64,000 nt of DNA from G958295645 sp965242735 (GTDB taxonomy: Bacteria > Gemmatimonadota > Gemmatimonadetes > Longimicrobiales > Gaopeijiaceae), in NCBI GenBank assembly GCA_965242735.1, contig OZ251497.1, forward strand, positions 372,001-436,000. The letters are read 5' to 3'. The translations under genes were made by a program, and so were the position numbers. Positions 41,860 to 51,250 of the stretch are shown here, piece by piece (position 1 is the stretch's first letter; every line of letters starts with the position of its first letter). The notes below the pieces were generated by a model. That model had not been told where the DNA came from, ran no database searches, and was given only the letters and a program-made list of their open reading frames with translations.

Positions 41860-43806
41860 TTACGCGGGGTCCGGCAACAGTCCCAGATCCCGCACCGTTT
41901 CGACCAGGCGCACGAACTCGGCGCGATAGCCCCGTTCGTCTTCGCCCCGGCTGCGGCTCGCGAGCCGGATCACTTGGTCCAGCGTGTACGTCCCGGCGTG
42001 AGGCGATTCGCGAAGGAGCATGCCGAACGCGGCCACTGCCGACGCAAAGCGAAAGTCGGCGGAGGGCTGCGACGGCTCGGCGAGGACCGGGTGTTCCAAG
42101 AGCTTGCTCTGTGTGCCGTCCGGATCCTTGTAGCGAACCTTCACGAACATCAGTTCGTCCTCGAACTGCGCCACCGGCTCGCTGTCGGCCGGAGCCCGCG
42201 GCTGGTAGCGCAGCGCTCCTGTCTCTCGCCTGGGGACGGGGCGGCCCGCGGGCACGACCTCGTACAGGGCCGTCACGGCGTGTCCGGCGCCCAGCTCGCC
42301 TGCGTCCTTCGAGTCGTCGGCGAAGTCTTCCGGATCGAGGAGACGATTCTCGTAGCCGACGAGTCGATAGCCCGCCACGCGCTGGGGATTGAACTCGACC
42401 TGAATCTTGACGTCCTTGGCCAGGGTCAGGAGCGTGCCGCCCATTTCCTCGACCAGGACCTTCTTGGCTTCGAGGAGATTGTCCACATAGTGATAATTGC
42501 CGTTTCCGTGGTCCGCGATCTGCTCCATCTTCGAGTCCTTGAGATTCCCAGTTCCAAACCCGAGCACGGTGAGGAACGTTCCGGATTCCCGCTCGCACTC
42601 GACGAGACGGACCATTTCGGCGTCGCTGGACGGACCGACGTTGAAGTCGCCGTCCGTGGCGAGCACGAGGCGGTTGTTGCCGCCTTCGATGCGATGCTTC
42701 CAGGCCGTCTCGTAGGCCAGCCGAATGCCGGCGCCGCCCGCCGTGCTTCCGCCCGCGTTCAGCTGGTCCAGCGCGGAGAGGATTTCCGCCTTCTGGTCGC
42801 CGGGAGTGGAGGGAAGCACGAGGCCGGCCGCGCCCGCGTACACGACGATGGCGACGCGGTCTTGCGGGCGCAGCTGTTCGACCAGCAGCGCGAACGCCTT
42901 CTTGAGCAGCGGCAGCTTGTTCGGAGCGGACATCGAGCCGGAGACGTCCAGCAGGAAGACCAAGTTGATGGGCGGCAGATGGGCGGTCTCGACGGCCGGC
43001 GCCCGCAGCCCTATGCGGACCAAGCGATGGTCGGGCTTCCAGGGCGCGTCGCCGACTTCGGCGCCTACGGAGAACGGATGGTCGCCTCGCGCTTCCTCCC
43101 CCGAATAGGGGAAGTAGTTGATCATTTCCTCGATGCGGACGGCATCGACGGGCGGGCGCTCGCCGGACTGGATGAAGCGGCGCACGTTGGCGTAGGACGC
43201 CCGGTCCACGTCGATCGAGAACGTGGAGAGCGGGGCCGCGCTGACCAGCCGAAAGTCGTTCTCGGGCAGATATCGGTACGACTCCGTGTTGAAGGCGGGG
43301 GCCTGCCCAGGCAGGAACGCACGCGCTTGCGCTTGCACGGGGGTGCGTTCGAACGACACAACGACTTGATCGAGGGCGCGCGGCTCGCCGGTGGGGACGA
43401 GGGCGAAGTCCACGATCGTGGTCTCGCCTCCGACGGCGACGACGGTCTCGCGCGCCGTCTCGTAGCCGGGCAGGGAAGCTTCCACAACGTGCGGGCCCGG
43501 GGGGACGCCCCCCAGCCTGAAGCCGCCCATCGAGTTGGAGACTTGGCCGGCCGCGATGCCGGCGATCGCGACCCGTGCGGTCGGCAGAGGGGCGCCCGTC
43601 GCCGCGTCGCGCACATGGCCCGCCACGACCGCCGTCCTTTCTTGCGCGGCCACGCACGGCGAGATGGAGCGGACGGCGGTCCGTTGCTGGGCCTCCGCGC
43701 CGGGAAACGTCGAGACGGCCGCCGTCGCCAAGAAGGCGCAGAGGCCCGTCGCCCGCGAGGCGCCGAGTCCGCCGCGACTCGTTGGAGCCAAGGATCGTGC
43801 GTTCAT
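41860..43806 (-). CDS. Exported von Willebrand factor A protein, YfbK-like
   Basis: 648 residues, AAGGAA before the ATG at 43806. Signal peptide ends in AEAQQ. Residues about 55-130 are a carboxypeptidase-regulatory-like sandwich (VAGHVRDAATGAPLPTARVAIAG). The YfbK N-domain follows (FSIDVDRASYANVRRFI), then the VWA domain with the MIDAS motif DVSGSMS and the distal Thr/Asp residues (GGSTAGGAGI, LATDGDFNVG), and a DUF3520-type C-terminus. It probably binds a protein partner through metal at the cell surface. Transcribed with the two minus-strand genes upstream. Confidence 0.92.
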   Translation of the reverse strand: MNARSLAPTSRGGLGASRATGLCAFLATAAVSTFPGAEAQQRTAVRSISPCVAAQERTAVVAGHVRDAATGAPLPTARVAIAGIAAGQVSNSMGGFRLGGVPPGPHVVEASLPGYETARETVVAVGGETTIVDFALVPTGEPRALDQVVVSFERTPVQAQARAFLPGQAPAFNTESYRYLPENDFRLVSAAPLSTFSIDVDRASYANVRRFIQSGERPPVDAVRIEEMINYFPYSGEEARGDHPFSVGAEVGDAPWKPDHRLVRIGLRAPAVETAHLPPINLVFLLDVSGSMSAPNKLPLLKKAFALLVEQLRPQDRVAIVVYAGAAGLVLPSTPGDQKAEILSALDQLNAGGSTAGGAGIRLAYETAWKHRIEGGNNRLVLATDGDFNVGPSSDAEMVRLVECERESGTFLTVLGFGTGNLKDSKMEQIADHGNGNYHYVDNLLEAKKVLVEEMGGTLLTLAKDVKIQVEFNPQRVAGYRLVGYENRLLDPEDFADDSKDAGELGAGHAVTALYEVVPAGRPVPRRETGALRYQPRAPADSEPVAQFEDELMFVKVRYKDPDGTQSKLLEHPVLAEPSQPSADFRFASAVAAFGMLLRESPHAGTYTLDQVIRLASRSRGEDERGYRAEFVRLVETVRDLGLLPDPA

Positions 43807-43912
43807 GGCAGTTCCTTCGTTATTGGTTCGTCGTTGCCGGTGCGTGACCATGGGATGCCCACACGAGGTCCAACCGTTGTCCGGTCGTTGTCCAGTCGCT
43901 GTGGGTTCGCGG

Positions 43913-44443
43913 TCAGGTGGCGCCGGCCCCTGGCTCCCGGTCCGGCGGAAACCAGCAGTCTTCCGAGCGGCTCGTGTCCACCAGCTGCGTGATCTGCCAG
44001 CCCTTCTCGTCGGTCTTGTAGAGCTCGAAGGCGTCCGATCCGCAGTGGGAGAAGTCTTCGCCCAAGTAGAAGGCGTACTTGGTCCACATCTGGGCCAAGC
44101 GTCCGTCCACGTTCACGACCCAGTCCCATATGGGCTCGTCCCATACGGCTTCCTTCGGCCGTCCGATGGCCGCCACGAACCCGGTTGCCGAGCTGAAGGC
44201 GATGCCCTGGTCCGTGGCCCTGCCCAACCGCGCCTCCGGGTGAAAGACCGAGGCCGCGAGCTCGCCGTCGTCGGTCCGCATCGCCTCGAACAAGCTCTCG
44301 ACCGTCGCGACCACCTCGGCGGCTTCGGGGTTCGCGAGCGTTTGGGCGTCGGTCGGCGCGGGCTTTCGGACGCAGGCGGAGGCGGTGACGGCCAAGATTG
44401 CCGCGGTCGCCAGCGCTGCCGCGCGGATGGGTTGCTTTCTCAT
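43913..44443 (-). CDS. NTF2-like (SnoaL/DUF4440) lipoprotein
   Basis: 176 residues. The start at 44443 overlaps the upstream stop (ATGA). The signal ends AVTASAC, a lipobox. The rest is an NTF2-like cone: EVVATVESLFEAMRTDDGELAASVFHPEARL, then IWDWVVNVDGRLAQMWTKYAFYLGEDFSHCG and WQITQLVDT. Such proteins either hydrolyse or isomerise small molecules or only bind them. No catalytic residues can be assigned. Confidence 0.85.
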   Translation of the reverse strand: MRKQPIRAAALATAAILAVTASACVRKPAPTDAQTLANPEAAEVVATVESLFEAMRTDDGELAASVFHPEARLGRATDQGIAFSSATGFVAAIGRPKEAVWDEPIWDWVVNVDGRLAQMWTKYAFYLGEDFSHCGSDAFELYKTDEKGWQITQLVDTSRSEDCWFPPDREPGAGAT

Positions 44444-45879
44444 CGTTCTGGTTCCTTTCCGACATTCGACCGCTCTTGCACCGAGCGGGGTTGCATGGGG
44501 GTCGCCGACGCGACGGGGCGCGGGCGGTGTGGAGGCCGCTGGCGGTCTCGAGCGGCTCCTCGGAGTTGCACGGGAGCCGTCAGCGCGACGGGTCGCCGGC
44601 GCCTGCCGACTCCAGCCGGATGACCGGAACTCCCGCGCCCGTCGAGAATCTGTGGCGCTTGGCCGGGCCGGCGAGGGGCAGGCTCGAAGTAGCCCATGTG
44701 GCGCAACATGAAGCCTCGGATCGCGCGCGCCGCCTTTTCGGCGTACGCCTGCCGGTTCTCGGGCGTGTCTCTCATCCCCGGATACGGATGCTCCAGCTGG
44801 ATTCCGCTGATCACTGCGCCGTCTTCCATGGAGCCGTGGCGGCGCGTGCTGTAGCCGCCCCTGAAGTAGGGGGCGGTTCCCGGGGACGGATCCGCCGGGC
44901 TGGGCACGGAGGCCACGCCCTCGGCTTGCAGGAATCCCCCGAACGACTCGGCGCCGCGCAGCAGCTGCGAGAACGGCAGAGGGGAGTCGCGGCCGAGCTC
45001 TCGAATGCTGGAGGCGCGGATCACGGGGAGCGAATTGAGCGAGGCGTCCGGCAGGGCGAGTTGCTCGGCGGTGAGCAGATAGCCCAGCTCGATGCGGGCG
45101 ATTGCGTGGGAATGACCATGGACGTCGAGGTAGAGGCCTTCGCCGGAGCCTTCGGTGCCGTAGCCGCTGCTCACGGCGTCGCTGGCCGTCTCGATCCATT
45201 CGTGATACTCGCGCCATGCTTGTTCGGCGTACGGATCGCCTTGGGCCCCCTCTTCGATTTCCCGGTTGGGGTCCATCTTGCCGCGTGCCAAGTGAGACAA
45301 GATCAGGTGCGGCGCGAATCCGGAGAGTTCGAACAGGGCGTCGCGGACGGCGCGAGCGAGTTCCACGGTGTTGCGGTCGTTGACGCCGACGCCGTAGGTG
45401 CGGTCGGCGACCTCTTCGGGCGAGAGCGCGCCGCCGTGTCCCGCCGAAAGGATCAGCGGCAGCCGGCCCGGCACGTACTCCGTGTACTGGCGCCGTCCGA
45501 AATAGCTGCGGCCCGGTTCGAAGCGCCTGACGGTCTCGGGCACGTAGACTTCCAGGCGCGCGCTGGCTTCTTGGCTTCCCACGCGCGCCGAGACGGTCGT
45601 CGTGCCCGCGCCCGCGCCCGTCACGAAGCCTCTCCCGTCCACGACGGCCACGGCCTCGTCGGCCACGGACCACTCGGCGTCGCCCGTCGCCTCCCGTCCG
45701 TCCGCCCCCCGTCCGACCGCCTGGAACCGGATCCCCCCTCCCAGGCCGACCAGAAGGGCGTCCGGCGGCTCGACGCGCAGGTCCGTCAGTCGAAGCTCCG
45801 GGCCGGGACCGCCGCCCGAACAGGCCAGCAGGACAGGAACCGCCGCCGTCCAGGCGCCGGCGTGCTTTCGTTGGATCAC
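44440..45879 (-). CDS. N-formylglutamate-amidohydrolase-like lipoprotein
   Basis: 479 residues, GTG start at 45879 with GGGAGGAG upstream. Lipobox LLACSG near residue 20. A BIG2-like Ig domain (DALLVGLGGGIRFQAVGRGADGR to TTTVSARVG) precedes the hydrolase domain with LPLILSAGHGG, SHLARGKMDPNREIEEG, and LYLDVHGHSHA, which bear the His/Glu metal ligands of the FGase fold. The C-terminal 70 residues are Arg/Pro-rich and may be a run-on past the original end. The substrate is probably an N-acyl amino acid or small amide. Confidence 0.82.
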   Translation of the reverse strand: MIQRKHAGAWTAAVPVLLACSGGGPGPELRLTDLRVEPPDALLVGLGGGIRFQAVGRGADGREATGDAEWSVADEAVAVVDGRGFVTGAGAGTTTVSARVGSQEASARLEVYVPETVRRFEPGRSYFGRRQYTEYVPGRLPLILSAGHGGALSPEEVADRTYGVGVNDRNTVELARAVRDALFELSGFAPHLILSHLARGKMDPNREIEEGAQGDPYAEQAWREYHEWIETASDAVSSGYGTEGSGEGLYLDVHGHSHAIARIELGYLLTAEQLALPDASLNSLPVIRASSIRELGRDSPLPFSQLLRGAESFGGFLQAEGVASVPSPADPSPGTAPYFRGGYSTRRHGSMEDGAVISGIQLEHPYPGMRDTPENRQAYAEKAARAIRGFMLRHMGYFEPAPRRPGQAPQILDGRGSSGHPAGVGRRRRPVALTAPVQLRGAARDRQRPPHRPRPVASATPMQPRSVQERSNVGKEPER

Positions 45880-45950
45880 GGCCGTCTCCTCCCTGCGACG
45901 ATTGTGGGGCGGCGGGGCGCCGGGCGCAATCGTCCGGTTAAGTTGCCGGC

Positions 45951-47234
45951 ATGGACGCCGCCGCCCTTGCAAGCCGCTACAGCCGGTTTCGCGTGGCCGA
46001 GCGCGTGCTGCTTACCGGCCATTCCCACCAGGCTTGGCCCGACGTGGCCTTCGAGGCGCAGCAGCAAGCTTGGCTGGACGCGGCCGAGCACGTGGACGAC
46101 AAATGGGTTCGCGCGTTCGCCGTCGCCGACCGCGTGCGGGACGGATTCCGCCGCCTCTTGGACGACCCGGACGGCGACGTCGCGCTGGGCCACAACACGC
46201 ACGAGCTCGTTGCGCGCTTTCTGTCGGCCCTGCCGTTGCGCGACCGGCCGAGGCTGGTGACGACCGACGGCGAGTTCCACACCATCCGCCGCCAGCTGGC
46301 CCGTCTCGAGGAGGAAGGGATCGAAGTCGTGCGCGTGGCGGCCGGGGGCGGTTCGGGGAGCGGCGCGCGCGCCTTGGGCGCCGAGCCGGCCGGGGCGGTG
46401 ACCGACGAGCTGGCGGGGGAGCTGGCCGGGGCGGTGACCGACCGGACGGCCGCGGTCCTGGTCTCCTCGGTGCTGTTTCGCGACGCCACGATCCTCGAAG
46501 GACTGGATCGCGTGGCGGACGCCTGCGCGCGGACCGGCGCCGAGATGCTGGTCGACGCGTACCACGCGCTCAACGCGGTGCCCTTCTCGGTTGCCGCTGG
46601 CGGGCTGGGTCAGGCGTTCGTGGTCGGAGGCGGCTACAAGTACTGCCAGCTGGGCGAAGGCGCCTGCTTTCTGCGCCTTCCTCCGCACTGCACGCTTCGT
46701 CCCGTGCTGACCGGCTGGTTCGCCGAGTTCGACGAACGCGCCGAGACGGGCTCGCCGGACTGGCCGGGCTCTCGTGCCGGCGGCCAGCGTCCCGCATCCG
46801 CGATCGCGCCCCGCAAGACGCGCTACGGCCCGGGCCACCTGCGATTCGCGGGCGCCACCTACGATCCCACGAGCCACTACCGGGCCGCCCGCGTCTTCGC
46901 CTTCTTCCACGAGGAGCGGCTGGACCCGGAGCGCCTCCGCGCCATCGGCCTGTCCCAGATCCGACGATTGGCGGCGGGCATCGACGCCTTGGACGCGGAC
47001 CCGTCCGTGCTGGCCCGCGACCGCACCGTCCCGCTGGACCGCAAGGGCGGCTTCCTGGCCCTGGAGGTGCCGCGCGCCGGCGATTTCGTCCGTGCGTTGC
47101 GGACCCGGGGCGTGTGGGCCGATCACCGCGGCGCGGTGTTGCGCCTAGGACCCGCCCCGTACGTCACCGACGGGCAACTGGATCAAGCGGTAGCCGCGAT
47201 CGGCGAGGTCGTGCGCAGCTTCGGACGCGCTTGA
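45951..47234 (+). CDS. Kynureninase-like PLP enzyme
   Basis: 427 residues of the class-V aminotransferase fold. The PLP lysine is in FVVGGGYKYCQLGEG; LVDAYHALNAVPF supplies the Asp that pairs with the pyridine nitrogen, and ALGHNTHELVARFLS the phosphate region. TDGEFHTIRRQL and the C-terminal GVWADHRGAVLRLGPAPYVTD match kynureninases, which cleave kynurenine to anthranilate and alanine. A 36-bp duplication (from 46389 and 46425) lengthens a loop with AGAVTD repeats. A cyclase related to kynurenine formamidase lies 8 kb away, but the two are not in one operon. Confidence 0.85.
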   Translation: MDAAALASRYSRFRVAERVLLTGHSHQAWPDVAFEAQQQAWLDAAEHVDDKWVRAFAVADRVRDGFRRLLDDPDGDVALGHNTHELVARFLSALPLRDRPRLVTTDGEFHTIRRQLARLEEEGIEVVRVAAGGGSGSGARALGAEPAGAVTDELAGELAGAVTDRTAAVLVSSVLFRDATILEGLDRVADACARTGAEMLVDAYHALNAVPFSVAAGGLGQAFVVGGGYKYCQLGEGACFLRLPPHCTLRPVLTGWFAEFDERAETGSPDWPGSRAGGQRPASAIAPRKTRYGPGHLRFAGATYDPTSHYRAARVFAFFHEERLDPERLRAIGLSQIRRLAAGIDALDADPSVLARDRTVPLDRKGGFLALEVPRAGDFVRALRTRGVWADHRGAVLRLGPAPYVTDGQLDQAVAAIGEVVRSFGRA

Positions 47235-47258
47235 GGTTGGGCGCCGCCGCCGGGCCCG

Positions 47259-50200
47259 CTAGCCTCCGTGCTTCCAGGTTGCCGACAGCTTGACGCGCCG
47301 GCCCCGGGAGCTGTGCGTGAAGGCGTCGAAGGACTGTTCCCAGGCCACGAACGGCGGGTCGGCGTCCAGCACGTTGGTGACGGACAAGGCCACGTCGAAG
47401 CCTTCCCCCGCGCGCCGCAGCACGCTCATGTCCCATGTGAACCACCCGTCGACGGTCGCGTACCGCGGATTGCTGGCGAACGCTTCGTTCTCGTACGACG
47501 AGACCGTGTTCAGGTAGTTCACCCAACTGTAGTCGCCGCGGTGCGCTCCTGCCGAGAACCGGAGCTTCCAGCGGGGCAGCGGGGGCGCGGTCGGGCTGCC
47601 CCAATTGAGCTTTCCGACGGCGTTCTCCGCAGGATACAGCTCGACGTTGTTGACGCTCAGCGCCTTGACGTCGTACTGGCCCGTGAAGGTGCCGTCCATG
47701 CCGAACGAAGCGATGCCCTCGCCCACGGGGAAGCGCGCGCTCGCGTGCCAGTCGATGCCCGAAGTCGTGACGCCCGGCCAGTTGACGAGGTCGACCCGAA
47801 TGCGTTCGATGTCGTTTGCGTCGCACGATCCGTCCCGGCGCCCTCCGGGGCACGTCACCAAGTGCTGCACGGCGGCGCGCGACGCGCCTCCCGCCGCATA
47901 CAGGCCTGCAATGCCCGAATAAGGCGTGATGTCGATCATGTTCCGGAAATCGTAGCTCCAATAGTCCACCGACGCTCTCACCCGCGACAGCTGCAAGGTG
48001 AGCCCCGCATTGTAGGTGAACGCCTGTTCCGGTTCCAGCTCCGGATTGCCGTACGTGTCGGTAGCCTTGTACGTGCCTACTTGCGACACGTACGCCGACG
48101 CGGTGTTCTGCTGTTCGTTGAGGTCGTCGATCGACGGCGTCCGGAACGTCGTCTGCACGGACACGCGCAACGCCAGCGGATCGGCGAGCTGAATCCGCAT
48201 CGCGAGACGAGGATCGAAGCTGCTGGCCGTGCTGTGAAACTCATAGTTTGCGGCGGCCTGCGCGCTGAAGCGTTCTCCGAAGGTCAACGGCACTTCGGCG
48301 AAGAAACGGTGAACCGTCTGGGTGCCGTCGTAAGGATAGTACCCGTTGGTGAACGTGAACGAACCGGCCTTCTCCAAGCAGCTCTTGTCCCCTAGGACGG
48401 CGCACGGATTCACGTTGAGGTCGCCTGCTCGGTTGGGCGTGCCGGACACGGCGATGCGCCGAAACTGGTAGCCGGCGGCGAAGTTGGCCCTGTCTTCGAC
48501 CAGCGTGCCCTTGAGCAACGCGTCGCCGACGAACAAGTTGGCCGTGCCCTGCATGTCCACTTCTTCGTTTATCCAGTTGATGAGCTCCGGAGAGTTGGCC
48601 AGGCTCGACACGTAGTCGGGATTGGCCTGCGACTCGTAGGGAGCGCCGGGCTGTTCTGAATTCTGGTGCGCGTTGCTGAACGGGTTGTAGTACATGCAGT
48701 TGCCTTGGCCGGCCACGGCTCCGCCCAACGGGCCCAGCGCCATGCCCGAAGGGCTGGTGGGATCGGCCACCACGTTCACTCCGCAGTTCGGTCCGCCGAA
48801 TCCTCGAAACGCCAGGTACTTCCGGTACGCGTACTCGGCCGGCAAGTTGACGTTGCCCGCCGCGCTGGAAAAGCTTGCGGCCAGCTCGAGCGTCAGGTCT
48901 TCGTCGGAAAGCGTGCCTACGGGCCGCTCCGCGGACGCGGCCAAGCGCCACGTGTGAGACCCCCGCTGCAAGACGCGGCCGGGACCGCTGTTGCCCACGA
49001 GGCGGCCGTAGAAGAACCAGTCGTTCTCCAGACATGCGTCCATGCCGGAAAATCCCGCGGCGGTTCCGTGCTTGGAGCAGAATTCCCGTCGTCCCGGATG
49101 GCCAGGTTGCAGGATCTGCGTGCCGTCGTAGATCGAGATGGGCGGGAAGGAAGGCGTCGTGTGCCAGCCGGGCATTTGCGCGTATGCGAACAGCCCTTCG
49201 AGGTGATAGCTGCCTTCGTCGTCGGCCCAAGCGCCGTTGAGCTCGCCGAACGCCCGGATATGCCTCGACTCTTGTTGCAGGTCGTCCCAGGGCTGGTAGC
49301 GGAAGCGGCAGGTCGCGGACTCTCTGTGGCCGCCGAATCCCTCGCACGCGGGATCGACGAACACGTCTGCGCCAGCGAGGGCGCCCACGAACTGTTCCTT
49401 GTCTTCGTCGCCGGACAGCTGCGGAAACAAGAAGGCCCCTGGGTTGCCCGTGTAGGACCAGGCGCCGGCCCCGGCGATGAAGTCGGACAGGGCCCAGTCG
49501 CGGTCGCGCGGGCTGAGGCTTTGGTTCAGCGTCGCTTCGGCGGACAAGACGCCATGCGCCGTCTCGCCGACGCGGCCTCCCCAGATGGCGCCGACGTTGG
49601 TGTTGCCCGACGCGGCGTAGTACTCGTGCGACGCCGTGACTTCCACGCCCTCGAAGTCTCCTCGCGTCAGGAAGTTGGCCACGCCCGCCACGGCGTCCGA
49701 GCCGTACACGGCGGACGCGCCCTCCTTCAGCACCTCGATCTTCTCCAGCGCCACGGACGGAAACGAGTTGACGTCCACGAATCGGCCGCCGTAGAGCCGC
49801 ACCGGCACGTACGTCTGCCGTCTGCCGTTGAGCAGCACCAGCGTCCTGGAGCCGCCGAGGCCCCGCAGGTTGACGTTGGCGACGGTCTCGGGCACGGTTC
49901 CAGCCTGCTTGGTGTTGTACCAGCCTTGGCGCTCTCCCAGGCTGCCGTGGCTGGCGCTCAAGTTCTTGAAGAAGTCGGTGACTTGCGGAGAGCCCTGTTC
50001 GGCCAAGGTGCGCCGCCCGGAAACTGCGACGGAATACGGCAACGTCGTGGGCGATTCCTGGAACGCGGTGCCCGTGACGACGATGGCCTCCAGCGCCAGG
50101 GCCTGCGAATGGAGCTGCAAGTTCACCGTGATCGTCTCTCCGGCCACCACGGTCACGGTGGTCGTGGCGCTGGAATAGCCGAGGAGGTGCGCGGCCAGCT

Positions 50201-50423
50201 CGTGAGTGCCCGCCGCCACCACCGGCATGGCAAAGCGTCCCCCGGTCCGCGACGCCACGCTGATGTCGAGCGCCGCGACTTGCACCTGAACGGTCTCCAA
50301 GGGCGCTCCGGTCTCGATGTCGGTGATCGTGCCGACGATCCCGCCCGTTTGCGCGGCAAGCGGCACGGCAGGCGCGATGGAGGCCAGGGAAGCAAGATAG
50401 ACGAGCCGGGCGATTCTGTTCAT
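47259..50423 (-). CDS. TonB-dependent outer-membrane receptor
   Basis: 1054 residues, GGAGACC before the ATG at 50423. Signal peptide ending PLAAQ. An N-terminal carboxypeptidase-regulatory-like domain (GTITDIETGAPLETVQVQVAAL) is followed by a TonB-box-like AIVVTGTAF. The plug domain carries VNLRGLGGSRTLVLLNGRR and EVLKEGASAVYGSDAVAGVANF. The remaining ~800 residues alternate as barrel strands. The C-terminus reads VKLSATWKHGG, with the aromatic four residues from the end. It imports a siderophore, vitamin or oligomer. No SusD partner is adjacent. Confidence 0.95.
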   Translation of the reverse strand: MNRIARLVYLASLASIAPAVPLAAQTGGIVGTITDIETGAPLETVQVQVAALDISVASRTGGRFAMPVVAAGTHELAAHLLGYSSATTTVTVVAGETITVNLQLHSQALALEAIVVTGTAFQESPTTLPYSVAVSGRRTLAEQGSPQVTDFFKNLSASHGSLGERQGWYNTKQAGTVPETVANVNLRGLGGSRTLVLLNGRRQTYVPVRLYGGRFVDVNSFPSVALEKIEVLKEGASAVYGSDAVAGVANFLTRGDFEGVEVTASHEYYAASGNTNVGAIWGGRVGETAHGVLSAEATLNQSLSPRDRDWALSDFIAGAGAWSYTGNPGAFLFPQLSGDEDKEQFVGALAGADVFVDPACEGFGGHRESATCRFRYQPWDDLQQESRHIRAFGELNGAWADDEGSYHLEGLFAYAQMPGWHTTPSFPPISIYDGTQILQPGHPGRREFCSKHGTAAGFSGMDACLENDWFFYGRLVGNSGPGRVLQRGSHTWRLAASAERPVGTLSDEDLTLELAASFSSAAGNVNLPAEYAYRKYLAFRGFGGPNCGVNVVADPTSPSGMALGPLGGAVAGQGNCMYYNPFSNAHQNSEQPGAPYESQANPDYVSSLANSPELINWINEEVDMQGTANLFVGDALLKGTLVEDRANFAAGYQFRRIAVSGTPNRAGDLNVNPCAVLGDKSCLEKAGSFTFTNGYYPYDGTQTVHRFFAEVPLTFGERFSAQAAANYEFHSTASSFDPRLAMRIQLADPLALRVSVQTTFRTPSIDDLNEQQNTASAYVSQVGTYKATDTYGNPELEPEQAFTYNAGLTLQLSRVRASVDYWSYDFRNMIDITPYSGIAGLYAAGGASRAAVQHLVTCPGGRRDGSCDANDIERIRVDLVNWPGVTTSGIDWHASARFPVGEGIASFGMDGTFTGQYDVKALSVNNVELYPAENAVGKLNWGSPTAPPLPRWKLRFSAGAHRGDYSWVNYLNTVSSYENEAFASNPRYATVDGWFTWDMSVLRRAGEGFDVALSVTNVLDADPPFVAWEQSFDAFTHSSRGRRVKLSATWKHGG

Positions 50424-50520
50424 TAGGGTCTCCGTGGAAAGGCGTGGGCAAGCGCCAAGAGGATAACGGCGCGGCAGTCCATGGGTCAAGACGCGGTCCG
50501 CCTTCGTGGAGGACGAAAGA

Positions 50521-51225
50521 TCAAAGGGGCCACCGTCCTGCGGCGGCGATTGCCGCGACGGCGCCCGCCGCGATCGACAGGCTGGCCGCCCACGCCCGCG
50601 GAGGCACGCCCAGCGTCCGCACGGCCAAGAGGGCCAGCAGCGAAAGGGCGGCCACGACGACGACTTGAGCGGCTTCGAGCCCGAGGTTGAACGAGAGCAG
50701 GGGAACCAGGAGGCTCCGCTCGGCGCCCAGCGCGGCGCTCAAGAAATTGGAGAAGCCGAGTCCGTGAACGAGCCCGAACAAGACCGTCGTGGCGTAGCGG
50801 ACTCCTCGGGACTTCCGCCCGGGGCGGTCTTGGTGGTTGCCGGCGGCCAGTGCCGGCCCGGGGCGACGCGCCCGATGTGCGCCGGCCCCGCGCGCGGCCG
50901 TCCGGGTTTCGGGCGCCTGCGTTCGGGATTCGCGTCCATGCGTCCGAGGAGGCGGGGCCCCGGTCGCCAAGTTGAGGGCGGCTCCGGCCGCGATCGTCGC
51001 CAGCACCAGGAACTCGACCCAAGCGCTGGGCACGCGCACGAGCTGCAGCGTCGCCAGGGCGAGCGAGGCCGAATGACCTGCCGTGAACGCGGTGACCAGC
51101 ACGAGCAGTTCGCGGGGCCGGTCGTGGCCGCACCCGGCGCAGAGCACGCCCAGGAAGAGCAGGTGATCGTACGCCCGGACGTCGAGCAGGTGCGTGAAGC
51201 CGAAGCCGAAGTAGGTCTGGAACAT
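50521..51225 (-). CDS. HupE/UreJ-like membrane protein
   Basis: 234 residues with about six hydrophobic segments. Conserved family His residues appear in FTHLLDVRAYDHLLFLGVL, TAFTAGHSASLALA and GLVHGLGFSNFL, which in HupE/UreJ are thought to carry nickel or related metal. An arginine/proline-rich insert of about 50 residues (after LNLATGAPPP) interrupts the middle loop and looks like a low-complexity expansion. It starts 25 bases after the PHP-domain gene stop and is probably co-transcribed with it. Confidence 0.82.
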   Translation of the reverse strand: MFQTYFGFGFTHLLDVRAYDHLLFLGVLCAGCGHDRPRELLVLVTAFTAGHSASLALATLQLVRVPSAWVEFLVLATIAAGAALNLATGAPPPRTHGRESRTQAPETRTAARGAGAHRARRPGPALAAGNHQDRPGRKSRGVRYATTVLFGLVHGLGFSNFLSAALGAERSLLVPLLSFNLGLEAAQVVVVAALSLLALLAVRTLGVPPRAWAASLSIAAGAVAAIAAAGRWPL

Positions 51226-51250
51226 CTGCTGCCCTGCCGCTCGGCGCTCC

